DNA of 36,780 nucleotides from Paenarthrobacter sp. (GTDB taxonomy: Bacteria; Actinomycetota; Actinomycetes; Actinomycetales; Micrococcaceae), in the NCBI GenBank assembly GCA_031179305.1, contig JAPSHX010000024.1:1-36780 (forward strand), given 5' to 3'. A program made the translations under genes and the position numbers. Numbering within the stretch: the stretch's first letter is position 1; each line of letters opens with the position of its first letter. A model generated the notes under the pieces. That model had not been told where the DNA came from and ran no database searches. It saw only the letters and a list, made by a program, of their open reading frames with translations. Shown here in pieces: positions 16,870 through 23,906 of the stretch.

Positions 16870-16945
16870 GTATACCGGATGATGCCACCTATATCCGGGT
16901 AGCGCCCATCCGTTTGCGTGGCGCCGGCGAATTTGAGTGGCGTCC
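16870..16945. repeat. degenerate tandem repeat array before the amidase stop
   Basis: Four adjoining units of 19, 18, 19 and 20 bp end in ATGCCAC, AGCGCC, GGCGCC and GGCGTCC. They resemble the array at 10748-10839 in unit length and core. The last unit ends one base before the amidase stop codon. The first two units also form an inverted repeat, TACCGGAT / ATCCGGGTA. Confidence 0.4.
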
Positions 16946-16946
16946 G

Positions 16947-17756
16947 TCAGAAGTCGCGGCGGTTGGCCAGCACTGGGAGTTTGGTACGGGCTTCTTCCAC
17001 AATGGCAGGGTCGAGATCGTAGAAAATGACACCCGGTTCGCCTTCCAGGGCTTCCAACACCTGGCCGAACGGGGATACGACGGCGGAGTACCCCACTCCG
17101 GTGGGCGCGGTGCCTTTGACTTCTACGCCTTGGGTGGCCGGATCGCCTTGGCCGCAGGCGAGCACGAACGTGGTGGTGTCCACTGCGCGGGCGCGGGCGA
17201 GGAGTTGCCACTGCTCGGCTTTGCCCGGGCCGGATCCCCACGAGGCAGAAACGATATTCACCATGGCTCCTCGCTGTGCGTTGGCCGTGAATAGGGCAGG
17301 GAAACGGATGTCGTAACAGGTAGCCAAGCCAAAGGTGAGGCCACCGGCGTCGAACGTCACGGGATCTGTACCCGCCTCAACGGTGTCCGATTCCGCGAAG
17401 CCGAACGCGTCGAAAAGATGTATTTTGTCGTAGCTCGTTTCCACACCGGGTCCGGTGGCCAGAAGCGTGTTCCGGACACGCGGGAATCCAGAATCGGAGG
17501 GAGTGCCCGGAGTGAACATGCCCGCTACGATCACCAACTGAAGTTCGTCAGCGAGGGATCGCACCCGGCTCGCCCATGGCCCATCCAGTGGTTCGGCGAT
17601 GTCCAGCAGGGAGTTTCCGAACGCGCGCATCATTGCTTCCGGGAAGACCACTAGCTCGGCGCCGCCCTCCTTGGCCCGGCGGGCGTACTCCTCAAGGAGC
17701 CGCAGGTTCTCGGCCAGATCCCGGCCGGTGATGAGTTGGGCAAGTGCCACGCGCAC
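16947..17756 (-). CDS. carbon-nitrogen hydrolase (nitrilase superfamily amidase)
   Basis: A 269-residue cytoplasmic amidase with the complete Glu-Lys-Cys triad: E40 in VVFPEAMM, K111 in YDKIHLFDAFG and C147 in LATCYDIRFPALF. The second acidic residue region and GSGPGKAEQWQLLARARAVD are typical of the Nit/omega-amidase branch, which repairs deaminated glutathione or related omega-amides; the substrate is not certain. The GTG at 17756 is well supported by GGAGG with 7-nt spacing; longer in-frame sequence upstream is promoter region. It is divergent from glgX. Confidence 0.9.
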   Translation of the reverse strand: MRVALAQLITGRDLAENLRLLEEYARRAKEGGAELVVFPEAMMRAFGNSLLDIAEPLDGPWASRVRSLADELQLVIVAGMFTPGTPSDSGFPRVRNTLLATGPGVETSYDKIHLFDAFGFAESDTVEAGTDPVTFDAGGLTFGLATCYDIRFPALFTANAQRGAMVNIVSASWGSGPGKAEQWQLLARARAVDTTTFVLACGQGDPATQGVEVKGTAPTGVGYSAVVSPFGQVLEALEGEPGVIFYDLDPAIVEEARTKLPVLANRRDF

Positions 17757-17995
17757 GATAAAACCTCCAGTTGTCTCCGTCCCAGTATGCCAAGCGGACT
17801 GATCCGGGGCAGTAGAACGCGACACAATCGATGCGAACCAGCTCAATCGCGGAGAGTGCGAAGGCAGCATTCCAGCACGTGAGCGGCGGATGAAATCCCG
17901 CCAGTTTCGGGCAAGTAATGAAATCGCGACCCTGAACGTCGTCACATGGCAGGCCCGCGCGGTACATACTTGGCGTGGAACTAAACTTGCAAGCA
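17757..17995. other. intergenic region between amidase and glgX
   Basis: This 239-bp gap holds promoters for both divergent genes. A small inverted repeat, GGCGGA / TCCCGCC, lies at 17885-17901, and TACATACT (17963-17970) could be part of a glgX -10. No gene or known riboswitch was recognised. Confidence 0.35.
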
Positions 17996-20110
17996 ATGGT
18001 TATGCCTATTTTTGACACAGAAGCTGCCCTGGACGCGTCGCAGCCCAGGCCCCTCGGACTGAGCAAGCCCCAGCCCGGGGTTTTCGACGCCGAAACCACA
18101 CAGAACCATTCGGTGAACGTGGCCGTTTTCGCTCCCGACCTGGAACGGGTGGAAGTGGTGTTCCAAGCACCAGGCGAACCTTGGCGCGCGCATATTCTGT
18201 CCAATGTGCAGGACGGCGTGCACTTCGGCCTTGTGGACGGCATGCCGCCGGGCACCCGCTACGGCTTCCGCGCTGCCCCCAGCGAGGGCGGCCTCCCTCT
18301 GTCCATCCCGGCTTTGGACCTGGACGACGACGGCGACCAGCCGCTGCTGCTCGATCCCTACGGCCGCGCCGTGGACCAGCGGGGCGAGTTCCTGACAAGC
18401 GTTCACGTGGAGACAGGTTTTGACTGGGGCGATGACCAGGCGCCGCGAACGCCTATGCGCACCTCGGTGATTTATGAGGCACACGTCCGTGGCCAAACGA
18501 TGCTCCACCCCGACATCCCGGAGCATCTTCGCGGAACGTACGCGGGCATGGCGCACCCGGTGATGATCCAGCACCTGACTGAACTCGGCATCACTGCTGT
18601 CCAGCTGCTTCCCATTCATTTCCACTTGGATGAGTCGCACCTCCAGGACCTGGGCATGACCAACTACTGGGGCTACAACACCGCAGCCTTCTTCGCTCCG
18701 CACTCGGACTACGCAACGGAAGCGGCGCGGACTGCCGGCCCCCACGCGGTGCAGGATGAGCTCAAGGGCATGATCAAACTGCTCCATGCGGCGGGGATCG
18801 AGGTCATCCTGGACGTGGTGTACAACCACACCGCCGAGGCCGGGCCTGACGGACCGCCGCTGAGTTTCCGCGGACTGGCGGAGAAGCGTTATTACCGGCA
18901 CGATGCCCATGGACGCTACCTGGACACCACCGGATGCGGCAACACCCTGGATTTCAGTGATCCCGTGGTGGTGGATCTGGCACTGGATTCCTTGCGGTAC
19001 TGGGTAAATGACTTCCATGTGGACGGTTTCCGTTTCGACCTCGCAGTGACACTGTGCCGGGATGCCAGCAACACTTTCGATCCCCAGCACCCGTTCTTGC
19101 AAGCAATTGCCGAGGACCCGGTGCTCTCTGAGGTCAAGCTGATCGCCGAGCCTTGGGATGTTGGCTACGGCGGCTGGCAGACCGGCCGTTTCCCGCAGGG
19201 ATGGTCTGACTGGAATGACCACTTCCGCGATGGCGTCCGAAGCTTCTGGCTGTCAGACCGGGCTGCCATGGAGGCCGGTGGCCAAGGTGGCTCGGTGGCG
19301 TCCTTGGCTGAGCTCATGGCGGGCTCTGCCAATCTCTTCGCATCATCCGGCCGCACCCGCCTGGCCAGCGTCAACTTCATCACCGCCCATGACGGCTTCA
19401 CGCTGAAGGACCTGGTCAGCTACGACCGCAAGCACAACGAGGCCAACGGCGAGCAGAACCGCGACGGACACGGCGACAACCGAAGCTACAACCATGGTTT
19501 CGAAGGCCGCAGCGAGAACGAGGCCATCGTGGCTGCCCGGTCACTGTCCATCCGCAACCTTATGGCGACGCTGCTGCTGTCCTTTGGCGTTCCGATGATC
19601 ACAGCCGGTGACGAGATCGGCCGTACACAGCAGGGCAACAACAACGCCTACTGCCAGGACAACCCCACGGCATGGCTGGATTGGAGCCGGACCCAGGAAG
19701 CCAATGCCATGTTTAGGACTACCCGTGAACTGGTCCGGCTCCGACGCTGGTTCCTGCGTCACCAACCTGAAAGCTTCCCAGGACAGGCCAACGACTCGAG
19801 CCTTCAGTGGTTTGACGATAAGGGTAAGAAGATGACTCCGGCGCGCTGGAATGATCCCAACGTCCGCTCGGTCCAGCTGCTGATGGGCCACGAGGATAGT
19901 GAGATCCGTGGCTTGATCTCGGTGAACGGCAGCAACCAGGACGTCAAGATGGTCTTGCCGGAGATCCTGAGCGAGTCGGGCATCGGCAAGCGAATGTTTG
20001 AACTTCGCTTCACAACTTCGGTGTTGCATGACCGTAGAAAAGGCGCGTTGGTGGCCTCGGGCGAGCGGGATATCCTGCAAGCCAACACCATCAACATCTA
20101 CCGCACGTAG
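17996..20110 (+). CDS. glgX: glycogen debranching enzyme GlgX
   Basis: A GH13_11 isoamylase-type debranching enzyme of about 704 residues that removes short branches from phosphorylase-trimmed glycogen. The N-terminal CBM48-like domain (about 40-115) precedes the catalytic barrel. Motifs are DVVYNHTAEAG, GFRFDLAVTL (nucleophile D348), LIAEPWDVG (acid/base E385) and FITAHDGFTLKDLVSYDRKHNEANGEQNRDG. Start is uncertain: ATG 17996, ATG 18002 and GTG 17975 all lack a good ribosome site. It is 30 nt upstream of the ribonuclease gene, and separated from glgP by the inserted block. Confidence 0.94.
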   Translation: MVMPIFDTEAALDASQPRPLGLSKPQPGVFDAETTQNHSVNVAVFAPDLERVEVVFQAPGEPWRAHILSNVQDGVHFGLVDGMPPGTRYGFRAAPSEGGLPLSIPALDLDDDGDQPLLLDPYGRAVDQRGEFLTSVHVETGFDWGDDQAPRTPMRTSVIYEAHVRGQTMLHPDIPEHLRGTYAGMAHPVMIQHLTELGITAVQLLPIHFHLDESHLQDLGMTNYWGYNTAAFFAPHSDYATEAARTAGPHAVQDELKGMIKLLHAAGIEVILDVVYNHTAEAGPDGPPLSFRGLAEKRYYRHDAHGRYLDTTGCGNTLDFSDPVVVDLALDSLRYWVNDFHVDGFRFDLAVTLCRDASNTFDPQHPFLQAIAEDPVLSEVKLIAEPWDVGYGGWQTGRFPQGWSDWNDHFRDGVRSFWLSDRAAMEAGGQGGSVASLAELMAGSANLFASSGRTRLASVNFITAHDGFTLKDLVSYDRKHNEANGEQNRDGHGDNRSYNHGFEGRSENEAIVAARSLSIRNLMATLLLSFGVPMITAGDEIGRTQQGNNNAYCQDNPTAWLDWSRTQEANAMFRTTRELVRLRRWFLRHQPESFPGQANDSSLQWFDDKGKKMTPARWNDPNVRSVQLLMGHEDSEIRGLISVNGSNQDVKMVLPEILSESGIGKRMFELRFTTSVLHDRRKGALVASGERDILQANTINIYRT

Positions 20111-20140
20111 CCAACCAACCATCGAGGGGAGCCCCACCGG

Positions 20141-20620
20141 ATGAACCGCAACCGCAGCAAACTGGTGGCCTTCGCAGGGCTGGTGATTGCCGTCGTCGTG
20201 CTGGTGGTCGCGATGGTGGGCGGCGGCTCACTGACGACGCAAAGCACGACGCCGGCACCTGGCTCCACGGCAGCGTCACCAGCTGCTGCCGTTACCAATC
20301 CGGCAGCTGCTAGCCCGGCTGTTGACAACCCTTCCACGCTGCCCTCCATCAATGCTTCGCAGTTGCCCAAGGAAGGGCGCCAAACCCTTGCCCTGATTGC
20401 GAAGGGCGGCTCCTATCCCTATGACCGGGACGGCGTGAACTTCGGCAACTTCGAGGGTTTGCTGCCTAAGAAGTCCGGCGGTTTTTACAAGGAATACACC
20501 GTGCCCACACCGGGGGAGTCGGACCGGGGTGCCCGCCGGATCATCGTGGGCAAGGACTCCGCCAAGTACTACACCCCTGACCATTACGAGTCGTTCATGT
20601 TTATCGTCGAAGGCAAATAG
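20141..20620 (+). CDS. membrane-anchored RNase Sa/barnase-type ribonuclease
   Basis: A 159-residue protein with an N-terminal membrane segment or signal (about 8-26), a Pro/Ala/Ser-rich linker (30-68) and a guanyl-specific ribonuclease domain (about 70-157). The domain aligns well with Streptomyces RNase Sa: LPKEGRQTLALIAKGG, YPYDRDGVNFGNFEGLLP, EYTVPTPG with general base E118, DRGARRII with R132/R133 and PDHYESF with H148. It lacks the cysteine pair of RNase Sa. With the barstar gene 8 nt downstream it is a ribonuclease-inhibitor pair. The ATG has GAGGGGAG 9 nt upstream. Role (nutrition, competition or other) is not shown by sequence. Confidence 0.9.
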   Translation: MNRNRSKLVAFAGLVIAVVVLVVAMVGGGSLTTQSTTPAPGSTAASPAAAVTNPAAASPAVDNPSTLPSINASQLPKEGRQTLALIAKGGSYPYDRDGVNFGNFEGLLPKKSGGFYKEYTVPTPGESDRGARRIIVGKDSAKYYTPDHYESFMFIVEGK

Positions 20621-20628
20621 AGGAGCCC

Positions 20629-20988
20629 ATGAAAATCTACTCCGCGGACACCTGGACTCTCGAAGAACTGCAAGAGCAGATCTCCGACGCCGGCCGCCGC
20701 ACACTTCTGGTCCCGCCGGCAACCACAAAGCAGGCAGTCCTCGAGGTCTTCGGTCAGGTCCTCGATTTCCCTGAGTACTACGGCGTGAACCTCGACGCCC
20801 TGAACGATTCCCTGCACGACTACGCTGATGCCCTCTCGGAGGATGATGGCAGCCCCGTCACCATGATCTGGCAGGTCCCCGCGGCCTACCGTACGGACCG
20901 GTCCTTCGGCGTCGTCTGCGAAATCCTCCAAGACGCAGAGCGCTACGCAGGCCGGGACCTGGCAGTCATCGCGGTCTTCGAGAATTAG
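20629..20988 (+). CDS. barstar-family ribonuclease inhibitor
   Basis: A 119-residue cytoplasmic inhibitor expected to bind and neutralise the upstream ribonuclease before export. The core YYGVNLDALNDSLHDY (50-65) matches barstar's inhibitory helix, where barstar has YYGENLDALWD: D56 and D60 correspond to its Asp35 and Asp39, and N59 replaces its Trp38. The rest follows the three-strand sheet pattern ending LAVIAVFEN. Ribosome site AGAGGAG overlaps the previous stop. Order and 8-nt spacing show co-transcription with the RNase. Confidence 0.92.
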   Translation: MKIYSADTWTLEELQEQISDAGRRTLLVPPATTKQAVLEVFGQVLDFPEYYGVNLDALNDSLHDYADALSEDDGSPVTMIWQVPAAYRTDRSFGVVCEILQDAERYAGRDLAVIAVFEN

Positions 20989-21209
20989 TCGGGCCAGCGG
21001 GCCCTAACTGCACCGGCGTCCTACCCGTGTGGGCACGCGCCCGAAGAGGCAACTTCATTGGCTGGTCTTACGGGCAGCTGAGATGTAATCAGCGTTGGTT
21101 TCCCACGTGAGCTATGACTACCGCCGAAATCCGCTTAAGTGGTGCTTGCAACTTAATCGTGACGCGAAACATTGAATATTTCTATATCCTCTCGGATTAT
21201 TTCAAAAAC
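20989..21209. other. AT-rich intergenic segment at the edge of the acquired block
   Basis: After barstar a small hairpin, GGGCC / GGCCC with loop AGCG (20991-21004), may act as a weak terminator. From about 21115 the sequence turns clearly AT-rich, unlike the surrounding DNA, and continues so to about 21260. A 75-codon open frame across it looks like chance. No RNA gene was recognised. Confidence 0.5.
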
Positions 21210-21238
21210 TTGAAATTAAATGAGCCGAGCGATACGTT
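21210..21238 (+). promoter_or_regulatory. candidate promoter of the beta/gamma-crystallin gene
   Basis: TTGAAA (21210-21215) and TACGTT (21233-21238) are separated by exactly 17 bp in the AT-rich segment, about 100 bp before the ATG at 21338. Confidence 0.4.
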
Positions 21239-21337
21239 TTTCGCGAGGCACACTATCTGCCTGCCACTTGCGTATTGGGGAACACGCGGAGTTAATTGCT
21301 GGCCTCAAGTCGCACCAGCCAAAATGAGGACCAAGAT

Positions 21338-21664
21338 ATGAAAAAACTCACACGGGCCGCTGCTGTCATTGCATTGTCCACTGCTGCACTTTTTGCTGCG
21401 AGTCAGTCTGCGAATGCCAGTATTTTCTATGACAACAATAACTACAGCGGCGCTACGTACGGAGCCGACAATTCGACTTGGATGGGATCGTTTGACAACA
21501 AGGCAAGTTCGGTAAAGAACTTCGGCTACTACGTAACTTGGTGGGAAAACATCAACTACGGCGGTGCTGGATTCGGAAGCGCTAACGATTACAGCGCCAT
21601 GGGTTGGTACGTGCCCTTCCTGGGAACGTGGAATGACAACATCAGCAGTTTTCACCGTGGCTAA
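21338..21664 (+). CDS. secreted single-domain beta/gamma-crystallin protein (inhibitor I36-like)
   Basis: A 108-residue exported protein: Sec signal peptide MKKLTRAAAVIALSTAALFA..., cleavage probable after ANA (27), then about 81 residues. Two Greek-key signatures are visible, Y31-x4-Y36-x-G38 and W69-x4-Y74-x-G76. Each is followed by the (N/D)(N/D)xx(S/T)S calcium-binding motif, DNKASS (53-58) and NDNISS (99-104), so a complete two-motif calcium-binding beta/gamma-crystallin domain is present. The fold is shared by peptidase inhibitor I36 (SMPI) and the Streptomyces killer-toxin-like protein; which role applies is unknown. No cysteines. GAGGA lies 7 nt before the ATG. Codon use is less GC-rich than in neighbours. 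Confidence 0.85.
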   Translation: MKKLTRAAAVIALSTAALFAASQSANASIFYDNNNYSGATYGADNSTWMGSFDNKASSVKNFGYYVTWWENINYGGAGFGSANDYSAMGWYVPFLGTWNDNISSFHRG

Positions 21665-21707
21665 ACATAGCATGCGCTTCGATTAACACTACCTGAGCGC
21701 GGTTGTG

Positions 21708-21743
21708 CTTTGACCTGCCGACTAAAGCTTCGGCAGGTCAAAG
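21708..21743. terminator. terminator after the beta/gamma-crystallin gene
   Basis: A perfect 14-bp stem, CTTTGACCTGCCGA / TCGGCAGGTCAAAG, with an 8-nt loop, 44 nt after the stop, followed by a T-rich stretch. It probably separates the small gene from the ABC operon. Confidence 0.8.
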
Positions 21744-21804
21744 TTGCTTTCCGGGACAGGCCCGGGTACCCAATCGAGGCACAAAAAAAGATTGGACGCG
21801 AAAA

Positions 21805-22701
21805 GTGTCGATAAGAATTGCCGAACGACGGGCACGCTGGAATAGCTACATCGCTCCCGCTCTTGCCATAGGCGTAACCCTGGCTATCTCATCTTGTTCC
21901 GGAACTCCGGATGCATCAATCACGCCGGATCCATCTGGGAAAGTGAAGCTGGATTATGAGAACTCCCTGGTAATTTTCCCAGTTGATGTATATAGAATTT
22001 CGGCCAGTGATCGCTCGCAAATTCTCCTTGCGAGAGAAGTCGTCATGACTACATGCATGAAGAAATTTGGCTTCATAGATGATCCGAATGCAGCTTATCC
22101 AAAGGCGGAAAATCGGAACTTCGGGGTGTGGAACGTTGACCGTGTGAGGCAGTACGGCTTCCGGCTTATTGGAGAAGACGGTCCATCGAACCAGAAGCAT
22201 GATGAGGCAGGCGAGTGGGGGGACGCCCGATATGAGTGTCTCGCCAGCGAAAAGAGCAGGATCGAAGAAATCACTCCCCCCGACGATCTGATGAATGGCG
22301 GGGCAGCGGCTGAGATCGCGTTGAAAAGCCTCAGCATGGCATCAGAAACTGATGCTTGGAAGGATGCCAAGGACAACTGGGACAAGTGCATCTCAGCGGC
22401 AGGCTTGACGCCGGAGCGGGACGCCGATAAAGCCAAGTGGTCGAGCCAGCAGTCCTTTGACCTGCAGATGAGGGCAGATCAGCAAAACCCGTCGACATCG
22501 GATGCCGCCGAGGGCATCCGAATCGCTACGGTTGAGGCCGAATGCAATCAAAAAGTCCGGCTAACCCAAACGCTTGGTGATATTCAGGCAAGCTACCAGC
22601 TGCCCCTCATCAGACAGAACGAGGCAGTTCTTACTGAACTCAAGAAGAAGAGCCAGAAGTACGTGGACGTCGCTCAGAAGTTCTTGAAAGAGACGCAGTG
22701 A
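21805..22701 (+). CDS. lipoprotein of unknown function, first gene of ABC operon
   Basis: A predicted 298-residue lipoprotein: signal segment (about 14-30) ending in lipobox AISSC (C31). The mature protein is mostly helical and charged, with four cysteines apart from the lipobox (in VMTTCMKKFGF, ARYECLASEK, NWDKCISAAG and VEAECNQKV), probably two disulfides, and a long C-terminal helix rich in Lys/Gln that could be a coiled coil. No known family recognised. The GTG at 21805 is the best start before the signal but has a poor ribosome site. The stop overlaps the next start by 4 nt (GTGA). Base composition is lower in GC than flanking housekeeping genes. Confidence 0.78.
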   Translation: MSIRIAERRARWNSYIAPALAIGVTLAISSCSGTPDASITPDPSGKVKLDYENSLVIFPVDVYRISASDRSQILLAREVVMTTCMKKFGFIDDPNAAYPKAENRNFGVWNVDRVRQYGFRLIGEDGPSNQKHDEAGEWGDARYECLASEKSRIEEITPPDDLMNGGAAAEIALKSLSMASETDAWKDAKDNWDKCISAAGLTPERDADKAKWSSQQSFDLQMRADQQNPSTSDAAEGIRIATVEAECNQKVRLTQTLGDIQASYQLPLIRQNEAVLTELKKKSQKYVDVAQKFLKETQ

Positions 22702-23906
22702 TCCATAAACAACCTCGGCAGGGGGCGGCAGCCGTCGGCTTATCTCGAATCTCGCGACGGTGGCTTGTCGTCCTGTTGGCAGTCACCGCAGCCATGTCCG
22801 CCGGAGTGGGCTTGCTGGCTGGAGGAATCTTTGGTCGTTCAGAGATCATTCGGCCAGAGGACTCGATGGCTGACGTCCCGGTCTATGCAAAGGTTGAGAA
22901 CCGCATCGTCGATGACCGTCTTGCATTCTCCGGAGTTATAAAATCCGGCCCGGCAGTGCCAATCCAGATCGATCTGGAGGGACAAGAACCGATTGTCGTG
23001 CGCCAGACACTTCAGCCTGGGGAGGCCCTAAAATGGGGCGACTTGGCTGGTGTAGTCTCTGGCAAGCCCTATTTCGTGCTGCCAGGTCCGCTCCCGTTGT
23101 ATCGTGATCTCTCACTAGGCGATGAGGGAGATGACGTCTCGGCTTTGCAACGGGCGCTGATGCAGGTGGGGTATCTCTCTTACGAAACTGGTCGCATGGA
23201 CAGCGCAACCATGGAAGCTGCATCCTCGTTCTTTGCTAGCGAGGGATTCACCTTGAGCAGCGGAAGAAAAACTGCCGTGAAAAATCATCAGGTCGAACCT
23301 AGTGCTACACCCGAATCCCCTGCACTAGACGACTCGAAAACCCCTGAGGTGACGATCCCGTTCAGGCAACTGATAGTCCTCCCCGTCGCCAGTACGACCG
23401 TCGTCTCCTCTCTGGAGGTAGGGCAGAAGGTTACGGCCGAAAGCCCTCTCGCCAGGTTCCAGGCCGAAGACAACTTCGTCGAGTTCATCGCTGAGGTCCA
23501 GCAGGCTGGATTCCTCAAGACTGGGCAGGAAGTCTCTGTCAGGGTCGTTGAGAAGCTAGTGACGGGACGGATAACTTCAGTAGGTCCATTCACGGATGTG
23601 GGGAATGGCCAGCGTGCGGGACATGCCGTGATGGTGGAGCCTACGAACAAGGCAGATCTTGCCCTATTGACTCCCAACCTAAGCGTCACTGTGGCTGGTC
23701 AGGGTACTGCGGAGCAGGCCCTCGCTGTACCGTTATCTGGCATTCGACAGGATGCCGAAGGGACCTACGTTCTGAGAAGCTCGCCGGACGATAGAGCTTC
23801 GAAGGTGTCTGCAACGCGTGTCCCTGTAACGGTTCTTCGGTCAGGGGGAGGTTTCGCCGCAGTCTCTGGCGACCTCGCCCAAGGAGACGAGGTCCAAATA
23901 TCGTGA
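22698..23906 (+). CDS. membrane-fusion protein with peptidoglycan-binding domain
   Basis: A 402-residue periplasmic-adaptor-like protein of an ABC efflux system. One N-terminal membrane helix (about 22-45) is followed by an extracytoplasmic region. A PG_binding_1 domain (about 138-183) reads LSLGDEGDDVSALQRALMQVGYL, typical of cell-wall-binding adaptors in actinobacteria. The C-terminal half (about 210-402) has beta-barrel/MFP-like segments (VEKLVTGRITSVGPF, AVPLSGIRQDAEGTYVL, ALDVTV-type endings). The GTG at 22698 and the stop at 23906 each overlap a neighbour by 4 nt, so it is translated with the lipoprotein and the ABC protein, and probably links the transporter to the wall. Confidence 0.85.
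   Translation: MIHKQPRQGAAAVGLSRISRRWLVVLLAVTAAMSAGVGLLAGGIFGRSEIIRPEDSMADVPVYAKVENRIVDDRLAFSGVIKSGPAVPIQIDLEGQEPIVVRQTLQPGEALKWGDLAGVVSGKPYFVLPGPLPLYRDLSLGDEGDDVSALQRALMQVGYLSYETGRMDSATMEAASSFFASEGFTLSSGRKTAVKNHQVEPSATPESPALDDSKTPEVTIPFRQLIVLPVASTTVVSSLEVGQKVTAESPLARFQAEDNFVEFIAEVQQAGFLKTGQEVSVRVVEKLVTGRITSVGPFTDVGNGQRAGHAVMVEPTNKADLALLTPNLSVTVAGQGTAEQALAVPLSGIRQDAEGTYVLRSSPDDRASKVSATRVPVTVLRSGGGFAAVSGDLAQGDEVQIS

Noticed and set aside
18185..18196. GCGCATATTC-like sequence inside glgX resembling the repeat units
   Set aside because: A single short match inside a coding region without the GGCGCCA core; probably coincidence.
17981..19222. 413-codon open frame antisense to glgX
   Set aside because: It is a high-GC shadow of glgX; no recognisable domain and no ribosome site, while glgX has all catalytic motifs.
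21114..21341. 75-codon frame in the AT-rich gap
   Set aside because: No ribosome site, no signal or domain, and it overlaps the likely promoter and start of the crystallin gene.
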